Source: Dokdonia sp. Hel_I_53 (GTDB lineage Bacteria > Bacteroidota > Bacteroidia > Flavobacteriales > Flavobacteriaceae). Taken from it: a stretch of DNA of 64,000 nucleotides. A program made the position numbers and the translations under genes. The stretch spans positions 1,941,001 to 2,005,000 of the forward strand of contig NZ_VISL01000001.1 in NCBI RefSeq assembly GCF_007827465.1. The letters are read 5' to 3'. Below are positions 45,303-54,360 of this stretch, piece after piece. A model generated the notes under the pieces. It did not search any database. It was given only the letters and a program-made list of their open reading frames with translations, and had not been told where the DNA came from. Every line of letters starts with the position of its first letter. Within the stretch, counting starts at the first letter, position 1.

Positions 45303-47507
45303 ATGAATCAGAAGAAAAGAAGGAGAGGATCAGGCAAAATATCAAACCTCTCAGAAAGAATTATTAAAATTCTAAAGGCAGATCAAAATAAAACATTCAA
45401 TTATAAGCAAATAGCAGCAAAACTTGATGTTGATGATCCATCTAGCCGAAATCAAATTATAAAAAACTTACAGCAATTAAAGGCAAAAGAACAAATTGTT
45501 GAAGAAGGCCGCGGTCAGTTTAAACTCACACCTAATGAAAATTACCACACGGGAATATTAGATGTTTCTGGTAAAGGTGGCGGTTATGTGATGGTAGACG
45601 GTTTAGAACAAGATATTTTTATCCCACCTCATCATCTTAATCATGCTTTAAATGGGGATGAAGTTGAAGTTTACGTTTATAAAAAACGTAGAAGCAGTAA
45701 GAGCGATGGAGAGATTACAAAAATTATCCAGCGTAAAACTGAGGATTTTGTAGGAGTTGTAAAACTTCAAAAAAACTTCGCCTTTGTAATTACTTCTGAG
45801 TCTAACAAAATGTATACAGATGTTTTTGTACCGCTAAGTAATTTAGGAGAAGCAGAAGATGGCGACAAAGTAGTTGTAAAAATTGAGAGCTGGCCAGATA
45901 AAGAAGATTCACCAGTAGGAAAAGTTACAAAAGTGCTTGGTAAACCTGGCGAGCACAACACAGAAATCCATTCTATTCTTGCTCAATATGGACTACCCTA
46001 TGAATTTCCAGCAGAAGTAGAAGAGTTTGCAAATAAAATTGATACCTCTATAAAAGAAAGTGAAATTAAGAAGCGCCGCGACATGCGGGACGTACTCACG
46101 TATACAATAGATCCAAAGGATGCAAAAGATTTTGATGATGCCCTAAGTTTCCAAGTACTTGAGAATGGAAATTACGAGATAGGAATCCACATTGCAGATG
46201 TAAGCCATTACCTTACACCAGGAACAATACTTGATGATGAGGCTTATGAGCGTGCTACTTCCGTATATCTAGTAGATAGGGTAGTACCAATGTTGCCAGA
46301 AATTTTAAGTAACGGTGCGTGTTCTTTAAGACCTCATGAAGAAAAATATACCTTCTCAGCTGTTTTTGAGATGAAGCCCGCTTCCGCGAAAATTGTAAAT
46401 GAATGGTACGGCCGTACAGTTACTTATAGTGATGCACGTTTTGCCTATGAAGAAGCACAGGCAATCATAGAAAGTAGATCCAAAACTATCCCAGCTGAAG
46501 TATCCCTCACAGGTAAGCAATACGATGTTGCCGATGAGTTGGTGGAAGCTACATTAGAACTTGACCGTCTAGCAAAAGTAATGCGTCGCCAGCGTATGAA
46601 GGATGGAGCAATTTCATTTGATAAAGTCGAAGTTAAGTTTGATTTAGATGAGGATGCAAATCCTACAGGCGTATTCTTTAAGACCTCAAAAGATGCAAAT
46701 AAATTGATTGAAGAGTTTATGCTCTTAGCCAATAGAAAAGTATCAGAATTTATAGGAAAACAAACGCCTAAAAAGACATTTGTCTATCGTATACACGATG
46801 AGCCAGATGATGAAAAACTAGCGGCTTTAGAAAAAGTGGTGGGCAAATTTGGGTATAAAATGAACCTTAAAGATCGTAAGAGTACAACTGCTTCTCTCAA
46901 CAGCTTGCTTAGCGACGTACAAGGAAAAAAAGAGCAAAATTTAGTAGATACTTTAGCCATTCGTACCATGAGTAAGGCTATTTATTCCACAGATAATATT
47001 GGTCACTACGGACTAGCTTTTGATTATTATAGTCACTTCACATCTCCCATACGCAGGTATCCAGATGTAATGGTTCATAGATTGTTACAACACTATTTAG
47101 ATGGCGGTAAAAGCGCGAGTGAAGAAAAGTATGAAGAGCGTTGTAAACACTCTTCTGCAATGGAACAACTAGCGACTAAGTCTGAGCGTGATAGTATCAA
47201 ATACATGCAAGTCAAATTTATGCAAGATCATAAAGATGAAGAGTTTGTAGGCGTTATTTCTGGAGTAACCGAGTGGGGAATTTATGTAGAGATCATTTCA
47301 AACAAGTGTGAAGGAATGGTTCGTCTTAAGGATATTAAAGGCGATCATTATGAGTTTGATCAAGACAGCTATTCTGTTATAGGTAAAAAAACAGGATTAC
47401 AAATAACCTTAGGTGATGAAGTAGTAGTAAAAGTAAAAGAAGCAGATTTAGTTAAGAAGCATCTTGACTTTACTTTGATAGGAGTGAAGGAAGGGTTGAA
47501 TCAATAA
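45303..47507 (+). CDS. rnr: Ribonuclease R
   Basis: The 734-residue 3'-5' exoribonuclease degrades structured RNA. Order: N-terminal winged helix (about 15-65), cold-shock domains (about 75-225), RNB catalytic domain with the acidic cluster YTIDPKDAKDFDDALSF (about 270), and an S1 domain (about 640-725, VGVISGVTEWGIYVEI). A degenerate palindrome (46379-46392) lies in the gene. It ends at a strong terminator. Confidence 0.95.
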   Translation: MNQKKRRRGSGKISNLSERIIKILKADQNKTFNYKQIAAKLDVDDPSSRNQIIKNLQQLKAKEQIVEEGRGQFKLTPNENYHTGILDVSGKGGGYVMVDGLEQDIFIPPHHLNHALNGDEVEVYVYKKRRSSKSDGEITKIIQRKTEDFVGVVKLQKNFAFVITSESNKMYTDVFVPLSNLGEAEDGDKVVVKIESWPDKEDSPVGKVTKVLGKPGEHNTEIHSILAQYGLPYEFPAEVEEFANKIDTSIKESEIKKRRDMRDVLTYTIDPKDAKDFDDALSFQVLENGNYEIGIHIADVSHYLTPGTILDDEAYERATSVYLVDRVVPMLPEILSNGACSLRPHEEKYTFSAVFEMKPASAKIVNEWYGRTVTYSDARFAYEEAQAIIESRSKTIPAEVSLTGKQYDVADELVEATLELDRLAKVMRRQRMKDGAISFDKVEVKFDLDEDANPTGVFFKTSKDANKLIEEFMLLANRKVSEFIGKQTPKKTFVYRIHDEPDDEKLAALEKVVGKFGYKMNLKDRKSTTASLNSLLSDVQGKKEQNLVDTLAIRTMSKAIYSTDNIGHYGLAFDYYSHFTSPIRRYPDVMVHRLLQHYLDGGKSASEEKYEERCKHSSAMEQLATKSERDSIKYMQVKFMQDHKDEEFVGVISGVTEWGIYVEIISNKCEGMVRLKDIKGDHYEFDQDSYSVIGKKTGLQITLGDEVVVKVKEADLVKKHLDFTLIGVKEGLNQ

Positions 47508-47530
47508 TTTATAAAATAAAAGATTTCTGA

Positions 47531-47559
47531 AACCTAGTGTGTAAACACTAGGTTTTTTT
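47531..47559 (+). terminator. Terminator of rnr
   Basis: Perfect 10-base arms AACCTAGTGT/ACACTAGGTT around GTAA, followed by a T run. Confidence 0.9.
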
Positions 47560-47597
47560 ATTACTAATTTTACCAAAAAATTAAGAACAACCCTCAC

Positions 47598-47605
47598 TAA
47601 TTTTG
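47598..47605 (+). promoter_or_regulatory. -7 box of GNAT-nitrilase gene
   Basis: TAATTTTG, an exact consensus, 43 bases before the ATG at 47649. Confidence 0.55.
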
Positions 47606-47648
47606 CGCTTCTTAAGGAATACTAAAATCAACTCCTTACACAAACGAA

Positions 47649-49172
47649 ATGACTACAACTATAGAAAATATTGAGCTTAAATATTTAACGCTTAATGATT
47701 ATGAAGAGCTTAAAAGTGCCATGATTGAAGCATATTCTAATATGCCAGATATGTATTGGGATGAGAAGCAAATTACCGCGCTTATTGATAAGTTTCAAGA
47801 AGGTCAAGTAGTCATAAAAATAGATGGCAAGATAGCAGGTTGTGCATTATCTATAAAACTTAATGAAGCTACTTTTGATGATGTACACACTTACCAAGAG
47901 ATTACGGGTAATTATAGCTTTAATACACACCAACCTCAAGGAGATATTTTATATGGGATTGATGTATTTATCAAAAAAGAATACAGAGGTCTTAGGCTAG
48001 GGAGAAGATTGTACGATTACCGTAAAGAACTATGTGAAGAACAAAATTTAAAAGGAATCTTATTCGGTGGACGTATTCCTAATTATCATAAACATGCAGC
48101 TTCAATAACTCCTAAAGAATACATAGAAAAGGTAAAACGCAAGGAAATACACGACCCTGTTTTAAACTTTCAGATCAATAATGACTTTCACCCAGCAAAA
48201 ATCTTAAAGGGATATCTCCCTGGAGATGGTGACTCGGGTGAATTTGCTGTATTATTAGAATGGAATAATATTTACTACGAGAAAAAGTCTGAAGTTGCCG
48301 CTACTCAGAAAAAGGTAGTACGCCTAGGTTTGATACAATGGCAAATGCGTTTGTATAAAGACCTAGAAGAATTAATGCAGCAAGCAGAATATTTTGTAGA
48401 TGCTGTTTCTGGATATCGCTCAGATTTTGCCTTATTTCCAGAATTCTTTAATGCGCCATTAATGGCAGAAAATAATCACTTGCCAGTTTCTGAAGCAATA
48501 CGAGAACTGGCAAAGCATACAGAAGAAATTAAAAATAGATTCTCTCAACTGGCAATCTCTTATAATATAAATATCATTACGGGAAGTATGCCAGAAGTAG
48601 TAGATGATCTATTGTACAACGTGGGATATCTATGCAGGAGAGACGGTTCTACAGAACGTTATGAGAAACTACATGTGACACCAGACGAGGCAAAAGTATG
48701 GGGTATGCAAGGAGGATCTAAACTGCATTCTTTTGATACCGATTGTGGTAAGATAGGCATCTTAGTATGCTATGATTCAGAATTTCCAGAACTAAGTAGA
48801 ATACTTGCAGATGATGGCATGGATATTCTTTTTGTTCCATTCTTAACAGATACTCAAAATGGTTACTCACGTGTACGTAATTGTGCTCAGGCAAGAGCTA
48901 TTGAGAATGAATGTTACGTGGCCATTGCAGGAAGTGTTGGCAATTTACCTAAAGTGCACAATATGGATATCCAGTATGCACAATCAATGGTATTTACACC
49001 CTGTGACTTTTCATTTCCAGCAAACGGAATTAAGGCTGAGGCAACCCCTAATACAGAAATGATCCTCATTGCAGATTGTGATATAGATCTACTACGTAAT
49101 CTCAATCAATTTGGAGCTGTAAAGAATCTTAGAGATAGGCGTAAAGACCTATTTGAGTTGAGAAGAAAATAA
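47649..49172 (+). CDS. Fused GNAT acetyltransferase / carbon-nitrogen hydrolase
   Basis: The 507-residue protein has two enzymes in one chain. Residues about 1-215 are a GNAT domain (VFIKKEYRGLRLGRRLYDYRKEL is the acetyl-CoA loop). Residues about 222-500 are a nitrilase-superfamily amidase with the complete Glu-Lys-Cys triad (FALFPEFFNAP, RYEKLHVTPDE, GILVCYDSEFPELSRIL). The same fusion exists in several bacterial groups (for example B. subtilis YhcX-like proteins), so it is a known architecture. Which amide is hydrolysed or which amine is acetylated is unknown. Confidence 0.93.
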   Translation: MTTTIENIELKYLTLNDYEELKSAMIEAYSNMPDMYWDEKQITALIDKFQEGQVVIKIDGKIAGCALSIKLNEATFDDVHTYQEITGNYSFNTHQPQGDILYGIDVFIKKEYRGLRLGRRLYDYRKELCEEQNLKGILFGGRIPNYHKHAASITPKEYIEKVKRKEIHDPVLNFQINNDFHPAKILKGYLPGDGDSGEFAVLLEWNNIYYEKKSEVAATQKKVVRLGLIQWQMRLYKDLEELMQQAEYFVDAVSGYRSDFALFPEFFNAPLMAENNHLPVSEAIRELAKHTEEIKNRFSQLAISYNINIITGSMPEVVDDLLYNVGYLCRRDGSTERYEKLHVTPDEAKVWGMQGGSKLHSFDTDCGKIGILVCYDSEFPELSRILADDGMDILFVPFLTDTQNGYSRVRNCAQARAIENECYVAIAGSVGNLPKVHNMDIQYAQSMVFTPCDFSFPANGIKAEATPNTEMILIADCDIDLLRNLNQFGAVKNLRDRRKDLFELRRK

Positions 49173-49190
49173 TTTTATAGGGACTGGTTA

Positions 49191-49206
49191 CGCTTTCGCG
49201 AAAGCG
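49191..49206. repeat. Interspersed palindrome copy 10 (intergenic)
   Basis: Exact, followed by T; 19 bases past the stop codon of the GNAT-nitrilase gene. Confidence 0.92.
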
Positions 49207-49288
49207 TAAAACAATTAATTAAATTTATATTCATCATATCAAAGTGTAACATTTCAAAAACACTAGGGTCTTTAAAGAAAGATAACTT

Positions 49289-49960
49289 ATGAAAACATTA
49301 TATACCTACATTGCGCTACTCATAACCTCAATTGTAGTAGCTCAAAATCCTATCACAAAGAATGTTGGTGACTTCACAGAGGTAAAAGTATACGACCGTA
49401 TCGTTGTTAATTTAGTAAAATCAGATCAAAATAAGGTAGTCATTTCTGGAGAAGATGCAAGCCAAGTAAATGTGGTAAACGTTCAAGGTGTTCTCAAAGT
49501 AAAAATGGACTTTGATCTTATTTTTGATGGAAATAAAACGTTTGTACATGTTTACTACAATAATCTAGAAGTAATAGATGGAAATGAAGGTGCTGTGATA
49601 ACATCAAATGAGCTTATTATTCAAGACCGTATTGAAATTAAGATGCAAGAAGGTGCGGTAATAAAAGTAGGCTTAGAAGTGAAAGAGGCTTTTTTAAGAG
49701 CAGTAACTGGAGGGGTTATAGAAGCTAGTGGACAAGCTATTGTACAAAAAGTAAAAGTAAACACAGGCGGTAGGTACGAAGGAAGAGAATTACAAACGGA
49801 AACGGCAGAGATATTTGTACAAGCTGGAGGCGTAGTAGAGGCATATGCTAGCAAGCTTGCAGACCTTACGATACGAGCTGGTGGTGATATAGATATCTAT
49901 GGTAAACCTGCAGAGGTAAAACGTAAAAGAACCTTTGGAGGGCGTATACGTATTATGTAA
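49289..49960 (+). CDS. Head-GIN domain (DUF2807) secreted protein
   Basis: The 223-residue protein has a signal peptide (MKTLYTYIALLITSIVVAQ) and a repetitive beta-strand pattern with regularly spaced Val, Gly and Asn (FTEVKVYDRIVVNLVKSDQ, DGNEGAVITSNELIIQDRIEIKM, AGGVVEAYASKLADLTIRAGG). This is the right-handed parallel beta-helix of the putative auto-transporter head-GIN domain. Members are exported and common in Bacteroidota; function is unknown, with surface or periplasmic roles proposed. Confidence 0.88.
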   Translation: MKTLYTYIALLITSIVVAQNPITKNVGDFTEVKVYDRIVVNLVKSDQNKVVISGEDASQVNVVNVQGVLKVKMDFDLIFDGNKTFVHVYYNNLEVIDGNEGAVITSNELIIQDRIEIKMQEGAVIKVGLEVKEAFLRAVTGGVIEASGQAIVQKVKVNTGGRYEGRELQTETAEIFVQAGGVVEAYASKLADLTIRAGGDIDIYGKPAEVKRKRTFGGRIRIM

Positions 49961-49986
49961 ATCTTACACATCAATCATTTATTTAT

Positions 49987-50014
49987 AAGGATAATTACAC
50001 TCGTAGTTATCCTT
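49987..50014 (+). terminator. Terminator after head-GIN gene
   Basis: AAGGATAATTAC and GTAGTTATCCTT pair with one mismatch around a short loop, followed by TTCTTATTT. Confidence 0.65.
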
Positions 50015-50039
50015 TTCTTATTTGTAGTATGCTTTTACC

Positions 50040-50047
50040 TAACTTTG
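50040..50047 (+). promoter_or_regulatory. -7 box of LysE-family gene
   Basis: TAACTTTG, an exact consensus, 20 bases before the ATG. Confidence 0.6.
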
Positions 50048-50067
50048 TGTAAACGACAGCGACATAT

Positions 50068-50769
50068 ATGTTTCAAGATTTACATACAGCGATTCCTTTA
50101 GGCTTTTTTCTAGCATTTTTAATAGGACCCGTATTTTTTGTACTTCTGGAAACTGCCGCAACAAAAGGATTTAGAGCAGCTTTCACGTTTGATTTGGGAG
50201 TTGTTACAGCAGATATTCTTTTTATTATAGTAGCCTATTTAAGTAGTTATCAGCTTCTTGAAAATTTAAGTAATCAGCCTGGATTATACGTTTTTGGAGG
50301 AGCGATCCTTATAGTTTATGGACTTACAACTTATCTTAAAAAACCTACTCGAGATGCTATAGATCCTAGTAGAACAAAAATTAAGAAAGGGGGGTATGCA
50401 CAATTATTTGCTAAGGGGTTCCTGCTTAATTTTATCAATATAGGGGTGTTAGTTTTCTGGTTAGGAATTTTAATCATCATAGGTCCTACGGTAGAAAATG
50501 ATCAAAATAGATTGTTGGGATTTTTTACGGTGATGATTGCTACTTATTTAATAACAGATATAGGTAAAATTGCACTTGCTAAACAACTTAAAAAATACCT
50601 TACGCCACGTCGTATTTTTAAAGTAAAAAAACTCTTAGGGCTCGTACTTATTTTATGTGGTTTGATACTCGTAACAAAAGGATTTATTCCATCTGACGAG
50701 TTTAATATACAACAAGAGATGGAACGTTTTAAGACAGTTCCAGAAATAACCCCTGATAGTATTACTTAG
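50068..50769 (+). CDS. LysE-family exporter
   Basis: A 233-residue inner-membrane protein with about six hydrophobic segments and the LysE/RhtB start pattern (IPLGFFLAFLIGPVFFVLLETAATKGFRAAFTFDLGVVTADILF). Family members export amino acids or related small molecules; the substrate is not visible. The C-terminal 25 residues are hydrophilic. It has its own promoter between the head-GIN terminator and tRNA-Cys. Confidence 0.88.
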   Translation: MFQDLHTAIPLGFFLAFLIGPVFFVLLETAATKGFRAAFTFDLGVVTADILFIIVAYLSSYQLLENLSNQPGLYVFGGAILIVYGLTTYLKKPTRDAIDPSRTKIKKGGYAQLFAKGFLLNFINIGVLVFWLGILIIIGPTVENDQNRLLGFFTVMIATYLITDIGKIALAKQLKKYLTPRRIFKVKKLLGLVLILCGLILVTKGFIPSDEFNIQQEMERFKTVPEITPDSIT

Positions 50770-50871
50770 AAATTTATAAAAAAATCACGCAGATGACCTC
50801 TTTAAGAACTGTTTTTTAGAGAATCTTCACAGTAAACATTACTATTTGTATGAGTAATCTTTAAAAAGTAA

Positions 50872-50879
50872 TATATTTG
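50872..50879 (+). promoter_or_regulatory. -7 box of tRNA-Cys promoter
   Basis: TATATTTG, an exact consensus, 12 bases before the first base of the tRNA. Confidence 0.65.
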
Positions 50880-50891
50880 CATCCCGTAACT

Positions 50892-50962
50892 GGTATCGTG
50901 GCCGAGTGGCTAGGCAGTGGTCTGCAACACCATCTACAGCGGTTCGAATCCGCTCGATACCT
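50892..50962 (+). tRNA. tRNA-Cys (anticodon GCA)
   Basis: The 71-base cloverleaf has acceptor GGTATCG/CGATACC, D arm GCCG...GGCA, anticodon arm GTGGT-CTGCAAC-ACCAT, T arm GCGG-TTCGAAT-CCGC and discriminator U73, which is typical of cysteine tRNAs. CCA is not encoded. Confidence 0.96.
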
Positions 50963-50965
50963 CTA

Positions 50966-50999
50966 AAAAAGGAACAACTCTCAGTTGTTCCTTTTTTTA
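50966..50999 (+). terminator. Terminator of tRNA-Cys
   Basis: Arms AAAAAGGAACAACT and AGTTGTTCCTTTTT around a short loop, with a T run right after the tRNA; on the minus strand it could also serve folB. Confidence 0.88.
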
Positions 51000-51009
51000 T
51001 GCATTGTAT

Positions 51010-51366
51010 TTATTTTACTTTAGTACGTTCTACAGTAACCCTTTCTACATCACCTCCTATAGGTGGATTGAGCTTAGAGACGGAAACAGTAGCTTCTTGA
51101 ATGAGCGCTTCCTCATCAAAAAATCGTACAAGTATACGCTCACAAACAGTTTCTAGTAGGGCAGAGGGTATAGCCATTTCCTCTTTCACAATACGATTAA
51201 GCAACACATAATCAACAGTGTCAGATAATTTATCAGAGCGTGCGCTCTTAGAAAGTTCTGCTGTTATCTCAACATCTACATTGTAGTCTGAGCCTATAGC
51301 AGTTTCTTCACTTAAACAACCATGGTAGGCGTACACACGAATGTTAGTAACTCTTATTTTTCCCAT
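51010..51366 (-). CDS. folB: Dihydroneopterin aldolase
   Basis: A 118-residue folate-pathway enzyme that cleaves dihydroneopterin to hydroxymethyl-dihydropterin and glycolaldehyde. RVTNIRVYAYHGCLSEETAIGSDYNVDVEI holds the substrate-binding Glu region, DTVDYVLLNRIV the second, and VSVSKLNPPIGG the catalytic Lys. It ends ten bases from the tRNA-Cys terminator. Confidence 0.93.
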   Translation of the reverse strand: MGKIRVTNIRVYAYHGCLSEETAIGSDYNVDVEITAELSKSARSDKLSDTVDYVLLNRIVKEEMAIPSALLETVCERILVRFFDEEALIQEATVSVSKLNPPIGGDVERVTVERTKVK

Positions 51367-51436
51367 GTTTAATAGCTAATGATTAAAGATGTAAAAATAC
51401 TCATTAGGAGTTATGATGTGATAATAATGACTTTTT

Positions 51437-51646
51437 CTAAGATGTAAAAAAGTCAAAAACATTACTCAATGCAGAAGTTTTTGTCTTGTAAAATTCTGTG
51501 TAGGTACATCTTGAGCATGTAACAGAAGTAAATTTTTTGTTTTGAACATCAAAAATTTTAGAGAGTGTTCCTCCTGTAGCTCTCATTTGATCTGTAGTAT
51601 ATGAAGTATTAGCGCATTTAGGGCAAGTGTAATTTACATTTTTCAT
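51437..51646 (-). CDS. Small zinc-ribbon protein
   Basis: The 69-residue protein has two CxxC knuckles, CPKC near residue 9 and CSRC near residue 47, separated by GGTLSKIFDVQNKKFTSVT. This is a zinc ribbon of the nucleic-acid-binding type found in small bacterial proteins (GTF2-like). No other domain is present and the function is unknown. Confidence 0.85.
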   Translation of the reverse strand: MKNVNYTCPKCANTSYTTDQMRATGGTLSKIFDVQNKKFTSVTCSRCTYTEFYKTKTSALSNVFDFFTS

Positions 51647-51730
51647 AAAATCATTTTTTGATAGGTAGTATTCTTAAGTCTTTTGTTACATCTATAGACT
51701 GTGGAGTGCACCTTACGGTGCTTATTTTAG

Positions 51731-51738
51731 TAAATTTG
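51731..51738 (+). promoter_or_regulatory. -7 box of glnS promoter
   Basis: TAAATTTG, an exact consensus, 21 bases before the ATG at 51760. Confidence 0.6.
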
Positions 51739-51759
51739 TGCTCTATATCATTTTAATCT

Positions 51760-53784
51760 ATGAGCGATACACACAAATCATTGAATTTTTTAGAACAAAT
51801 TGTTGAAGAAGATTTAGCCGGATCTTATACAAGAGATGATTTACGATTTAGATTTCCACCAGAACCTAATGGCTATTTACACATAGGACATTGTAAAGCG
51901 ATTTGCATTAGTTTTGGTTTAGGAGAGCGTTATGGTGCGCCAGTTAACTTAAGATTTGATGATACAAATCCCGCAAAAGAAGAGCAAGAATATGTAGATG
52001 CTATAAAAGAAGACGTCTCATGGCTTGGTTATGAATGGGATACTGTACGATTTTCTAGTGATTACTTTCAACAATTGTATGATTGGACTATTCAGTTAAT
52101 TAAAGATGGTAAAGCTTATGTAGATTCACAATCGAGTGAAGCTATGGCAGAACAGAAAGGGACGCCTACGCAACCAGGAATAGCTGGACCCTACCGTGAT
52201 CGTACTGTAGAAGAAAACCTTGATTTATTTTCTAGAATGAAGGCTGGAGAATTTAAAGAAGGTGCACATGTGCTAAGGGCAAAGATAGATATGCAACACG
52301 TAAATATGTTAATGCGTGATCCTATCATCTATCGTGTATTACATAAAGATCACCATCGCACTGGAAGTGATTGGGTGGTATATCCTATGTATGACTGGAC
52401 ACACGGGCAGAGTGATTACATCGAACAAATTTCACACAGTTTATGCTCCTTAGAATTTAAGCCACACAGAGAGCTTTATAATTGGTTTTTAGATCAAGTA
52501 TATACTGGTAAAGATTTGAGACCAAAGCAGCGCGAGTTTGCCCGTCTAAATCTCAACTACACCATCATGAGTAAGCGCAAGCTTCTCAAATTAGTAGAGG
52601 AGGGCGTGGTTTCTGGTTGGGATGATCCTCGTATGCCTACAATTTCTGGTTTACGCCGTAGAGGTTACACACCAGCCTCTATAAGAAATTTTATTGATGC
52701 GGTAGGTGTTGCAAAAAGAGAGAATGTGATTGACGTTGCTTTATTGGAGTTCCACATACGTGAAGATCTCAACAAGATAGCACCTAGAGTAATGGCAGTT
52801 CTTGATCCCATAAAATTGGTCATTACAAATTATCAAGATGATAAAGAAGAATGGCTAGACGCAGAGAACAACCCAGAAGATGAAAGTGCAGGAGAACGCA
52901 AAGTGCCATTTAGTAAAGAGCTTTATATTGAGCGTGAAGACTTCAAGGAAAATGCAGGGAGTAAGTACTTTCGCTTGACATTAGGTAAAGAAGTCCGTCT
53001 AAAGAATGCGTATATCATAAAAGGGGAGAAGGTAGTAAAAGATAATGACGGTACTATCATAGAGATACACTGTACTTATGATCCAGAAAGTAGATCTGGC
53101 AGCGGTACAGAGGCCTCTAAACGCAACGTAAAAGGTACGCTACACTGGGTATCTGTTAAGCATGCAGTAGAGGCAGAGGTAAGATTATTTGATAGACTGT
53201 TTAGTGATGAGAACCCAGACGGTCATGAGGATAAAGACTTTATGGAATTTATCAATCCAGACAGCCTTAAAATTATTACGGGATATCTTGAGCCTAGTCT
53301 TAAGGAAGCTCAAGTTGGGGATATTTTCCAGTTCCAGCGTAAAGGATACTTCAATGTTGACAAAGAAAGTAGTTCAGATAAACTAGTATTTAATAGAACG
53401 GTAGGCTTGAGAGATTCTTGGGCAAAAATAAAGCCAAAACAACCTCAAAAGCAGCCCGCTAAACAAGTACAACAGCAAGCATCACCGCTTTCAACAATAA
53501 ATAAATTGGGTAAGAAATTAGCCAATTTGCCTGATGCCAAACGAATTAGTACAATTGCAGATATCCAGAATTATGCGATTAAACTTTCTGAAGAGGAAGT
53601 AAAAAGTTTCTTTAATACAGCAGCAAAGAAAATAGGAACTAGAATTGCGGGGGTGGAGAGTTTATACGCTTTCGCGAAAGCGCAACAAAAACAAATTTCT
53701 GAGATAGAAGGCGCCGAAGAGTTCATTGCCAAAGCCAAAGAAGATACAAACGAGTTATTACAAGAGGCAGCTTCAAAATTTTAA
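51760..53784 (+). CDS. glnS: Glutaminyl-tRNA synthetase with C-terminal extension
   Basis: The 674-residue enzyme charges tRNA-Gln. The class I motifs are PEPNGYLHIGHCKAIC (HIGH) and YTIMSKRKLLKLV (MSK type), and GSDWVVYPMYDWTHGQSDYIEQISHSLCSLEF is the typical glutamine-pocket region. The catalytic and anticodon domains end near residue 565 (FNRTVGLRDSWAKI), where the E. coli enzyme also ends. A Gln/Pro/Lys-rich linker and a helical extension of about 90 residues follow, absent from the E. coli protein. A palindrome copy (53667-53682) lies in this extension, read as YAFAKAQ. Confidence 0.95.
   Translation: MSDTHKSLNFLEQIVEEDLAGSYTRDDLRFRFPPEPNGYLHIGHCKAICISFGLGERYGAPVNLRFDDTNPAKEEQEYVDAIKEDVSWLGYEWDTVRFSSDYFQQLYDWTIQLIKDGKAYVDSQSSEAMAEQKGTPTQPGIAGPYRDRTVEENLDLFSRMKAGEFKEGAHVLRAKIDMQHVNMLMRDPIIYRVLHKDHHRTGSDWVVYPMYDWTHGQSDYIEQISHSLCSLEFKPHRELYNWFLDQVYTGKDLRPKQREFARLNLNYTIMSKRKLLKLVEEGVVSGWDDPRMPTISGLRRRGYTPASIRNFIDAVGVAKRENVIDVALLEFHIREDLNKIAPRVMAVLDPIKLVITNYQDDKEEWLDAENNPEDESAGERKVPFSKELYIEREDFKENAGSKYFRLTLGKEVRLKNAYIIKGEKVVKDNDGTIIEIHCTYDPESRSGSGTEASKRNVKGTLHWVSVKHAVEAEVRLFDRLFSDENPDGHEDKDFMEFINPDSLKIITGYLEPSLKEAQVGDIFQFQRKGYFNVDKESSSDKLVFNRTVGLRDSWAKIKPKQPQKQPAKQVQQQASPLSTINKLGKKLANLPDAKRISTIADIQNYAIKLSEEEVKSFFNTAAKKIGTRIAGVESLYAFAKAQQKQISEIEGAEEFIAKAKEDTNELLQEAASKF
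53667..53682. repeat. Interspersed palindrome copy 11 (genic, glnS extension)
   Basis: Exact, read as AFAKA in the C-terminal extension of GlnRS; flanks match the purN copy. Confidence 0.92.
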
Positions 53785-53922
53785 TAGAAATCTATGTTCC
53801 TTTTAACGTAAATTAAGACAATAGTTACCTTTGATGCTCAAACCCAGTTTTTTTAACAAAGTTTAGGACTTAACTTATAAGATATTAACCGGTTATTAAC
53901 GGAGAAGGTGTAGGCTTAAAAA

Positions 53923-53930
53923 TATCTTTG
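53923..53930 (+). promoter_or_regulatory. -7 box of YtxH operon
   Basis: TATCTTTG, an exact consensus, 30 bases before the YtxH-like start codon. Confidence 0.65.
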
Positions 53931-53960
53931 ATGTTCACTAATTAATAAAAAGAAAATATT

Positions 53961-54335
53961 ATGAGTAAGTCAGGAAATACATTATTAGCATTAGTTTTAG
54001 GTGGAGCCATAGGTGCTGCCGCAGGAGTTCTTTATGCTCCAGAAAAAGGCGTAAAAACTAGAAAAGATCTTTCTAAAAAAGCAAGGAAAGAGCAAGAAAA
54101 ATTAGTACAGCAACTTAAAGAAACTAGAAGTTCTCTTGCTACTAACGCAGAGAAAGCAAAACTTACATTTGAAGAGAAGCTTAATGAAACTATAAACACT
54201 GCAAGTCATAAAGCTGATGATGTAATAGGAACATTAGAGTCAAAGCTAGCAGACCTTAGACTACAGAATTCAAAATTACAAACAAGAGCAAAAGTTGATG
54301 AATTAAAAGCAAAAGCAGATAAAGCATTATCTTAA
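53961..54335 (+). CDS. YtxH-domain protein
   Basis: The 124-residue protein begins with one glycine-rich membrane helix (LLALVLGGAIGAAAGVLYAPEKG, about 7-29), the hallmark of YtxH proteins. A charged, helical coiled tail rich in Lys and Glu follows. The family is linked to general stress in other bacteria; the role here is inferred. It is the first gene of a three-gene operon with a membrane protein and a small helical protein. Confidence 0.88.
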   Translation: MSKSGNTLLALVLGGAIGAAAGVLYAPEKGVKTRKDLSKKARKEQEKLVQQLKETRSSLATNAEKAKLTFEEKLNETINTASHKADDVIGTLESKLADLRLQNSKLQTRAKVDELKAKADKALS

Positions 54336-54360
54336 GCATCACTAAACCAACCAAGCATTT

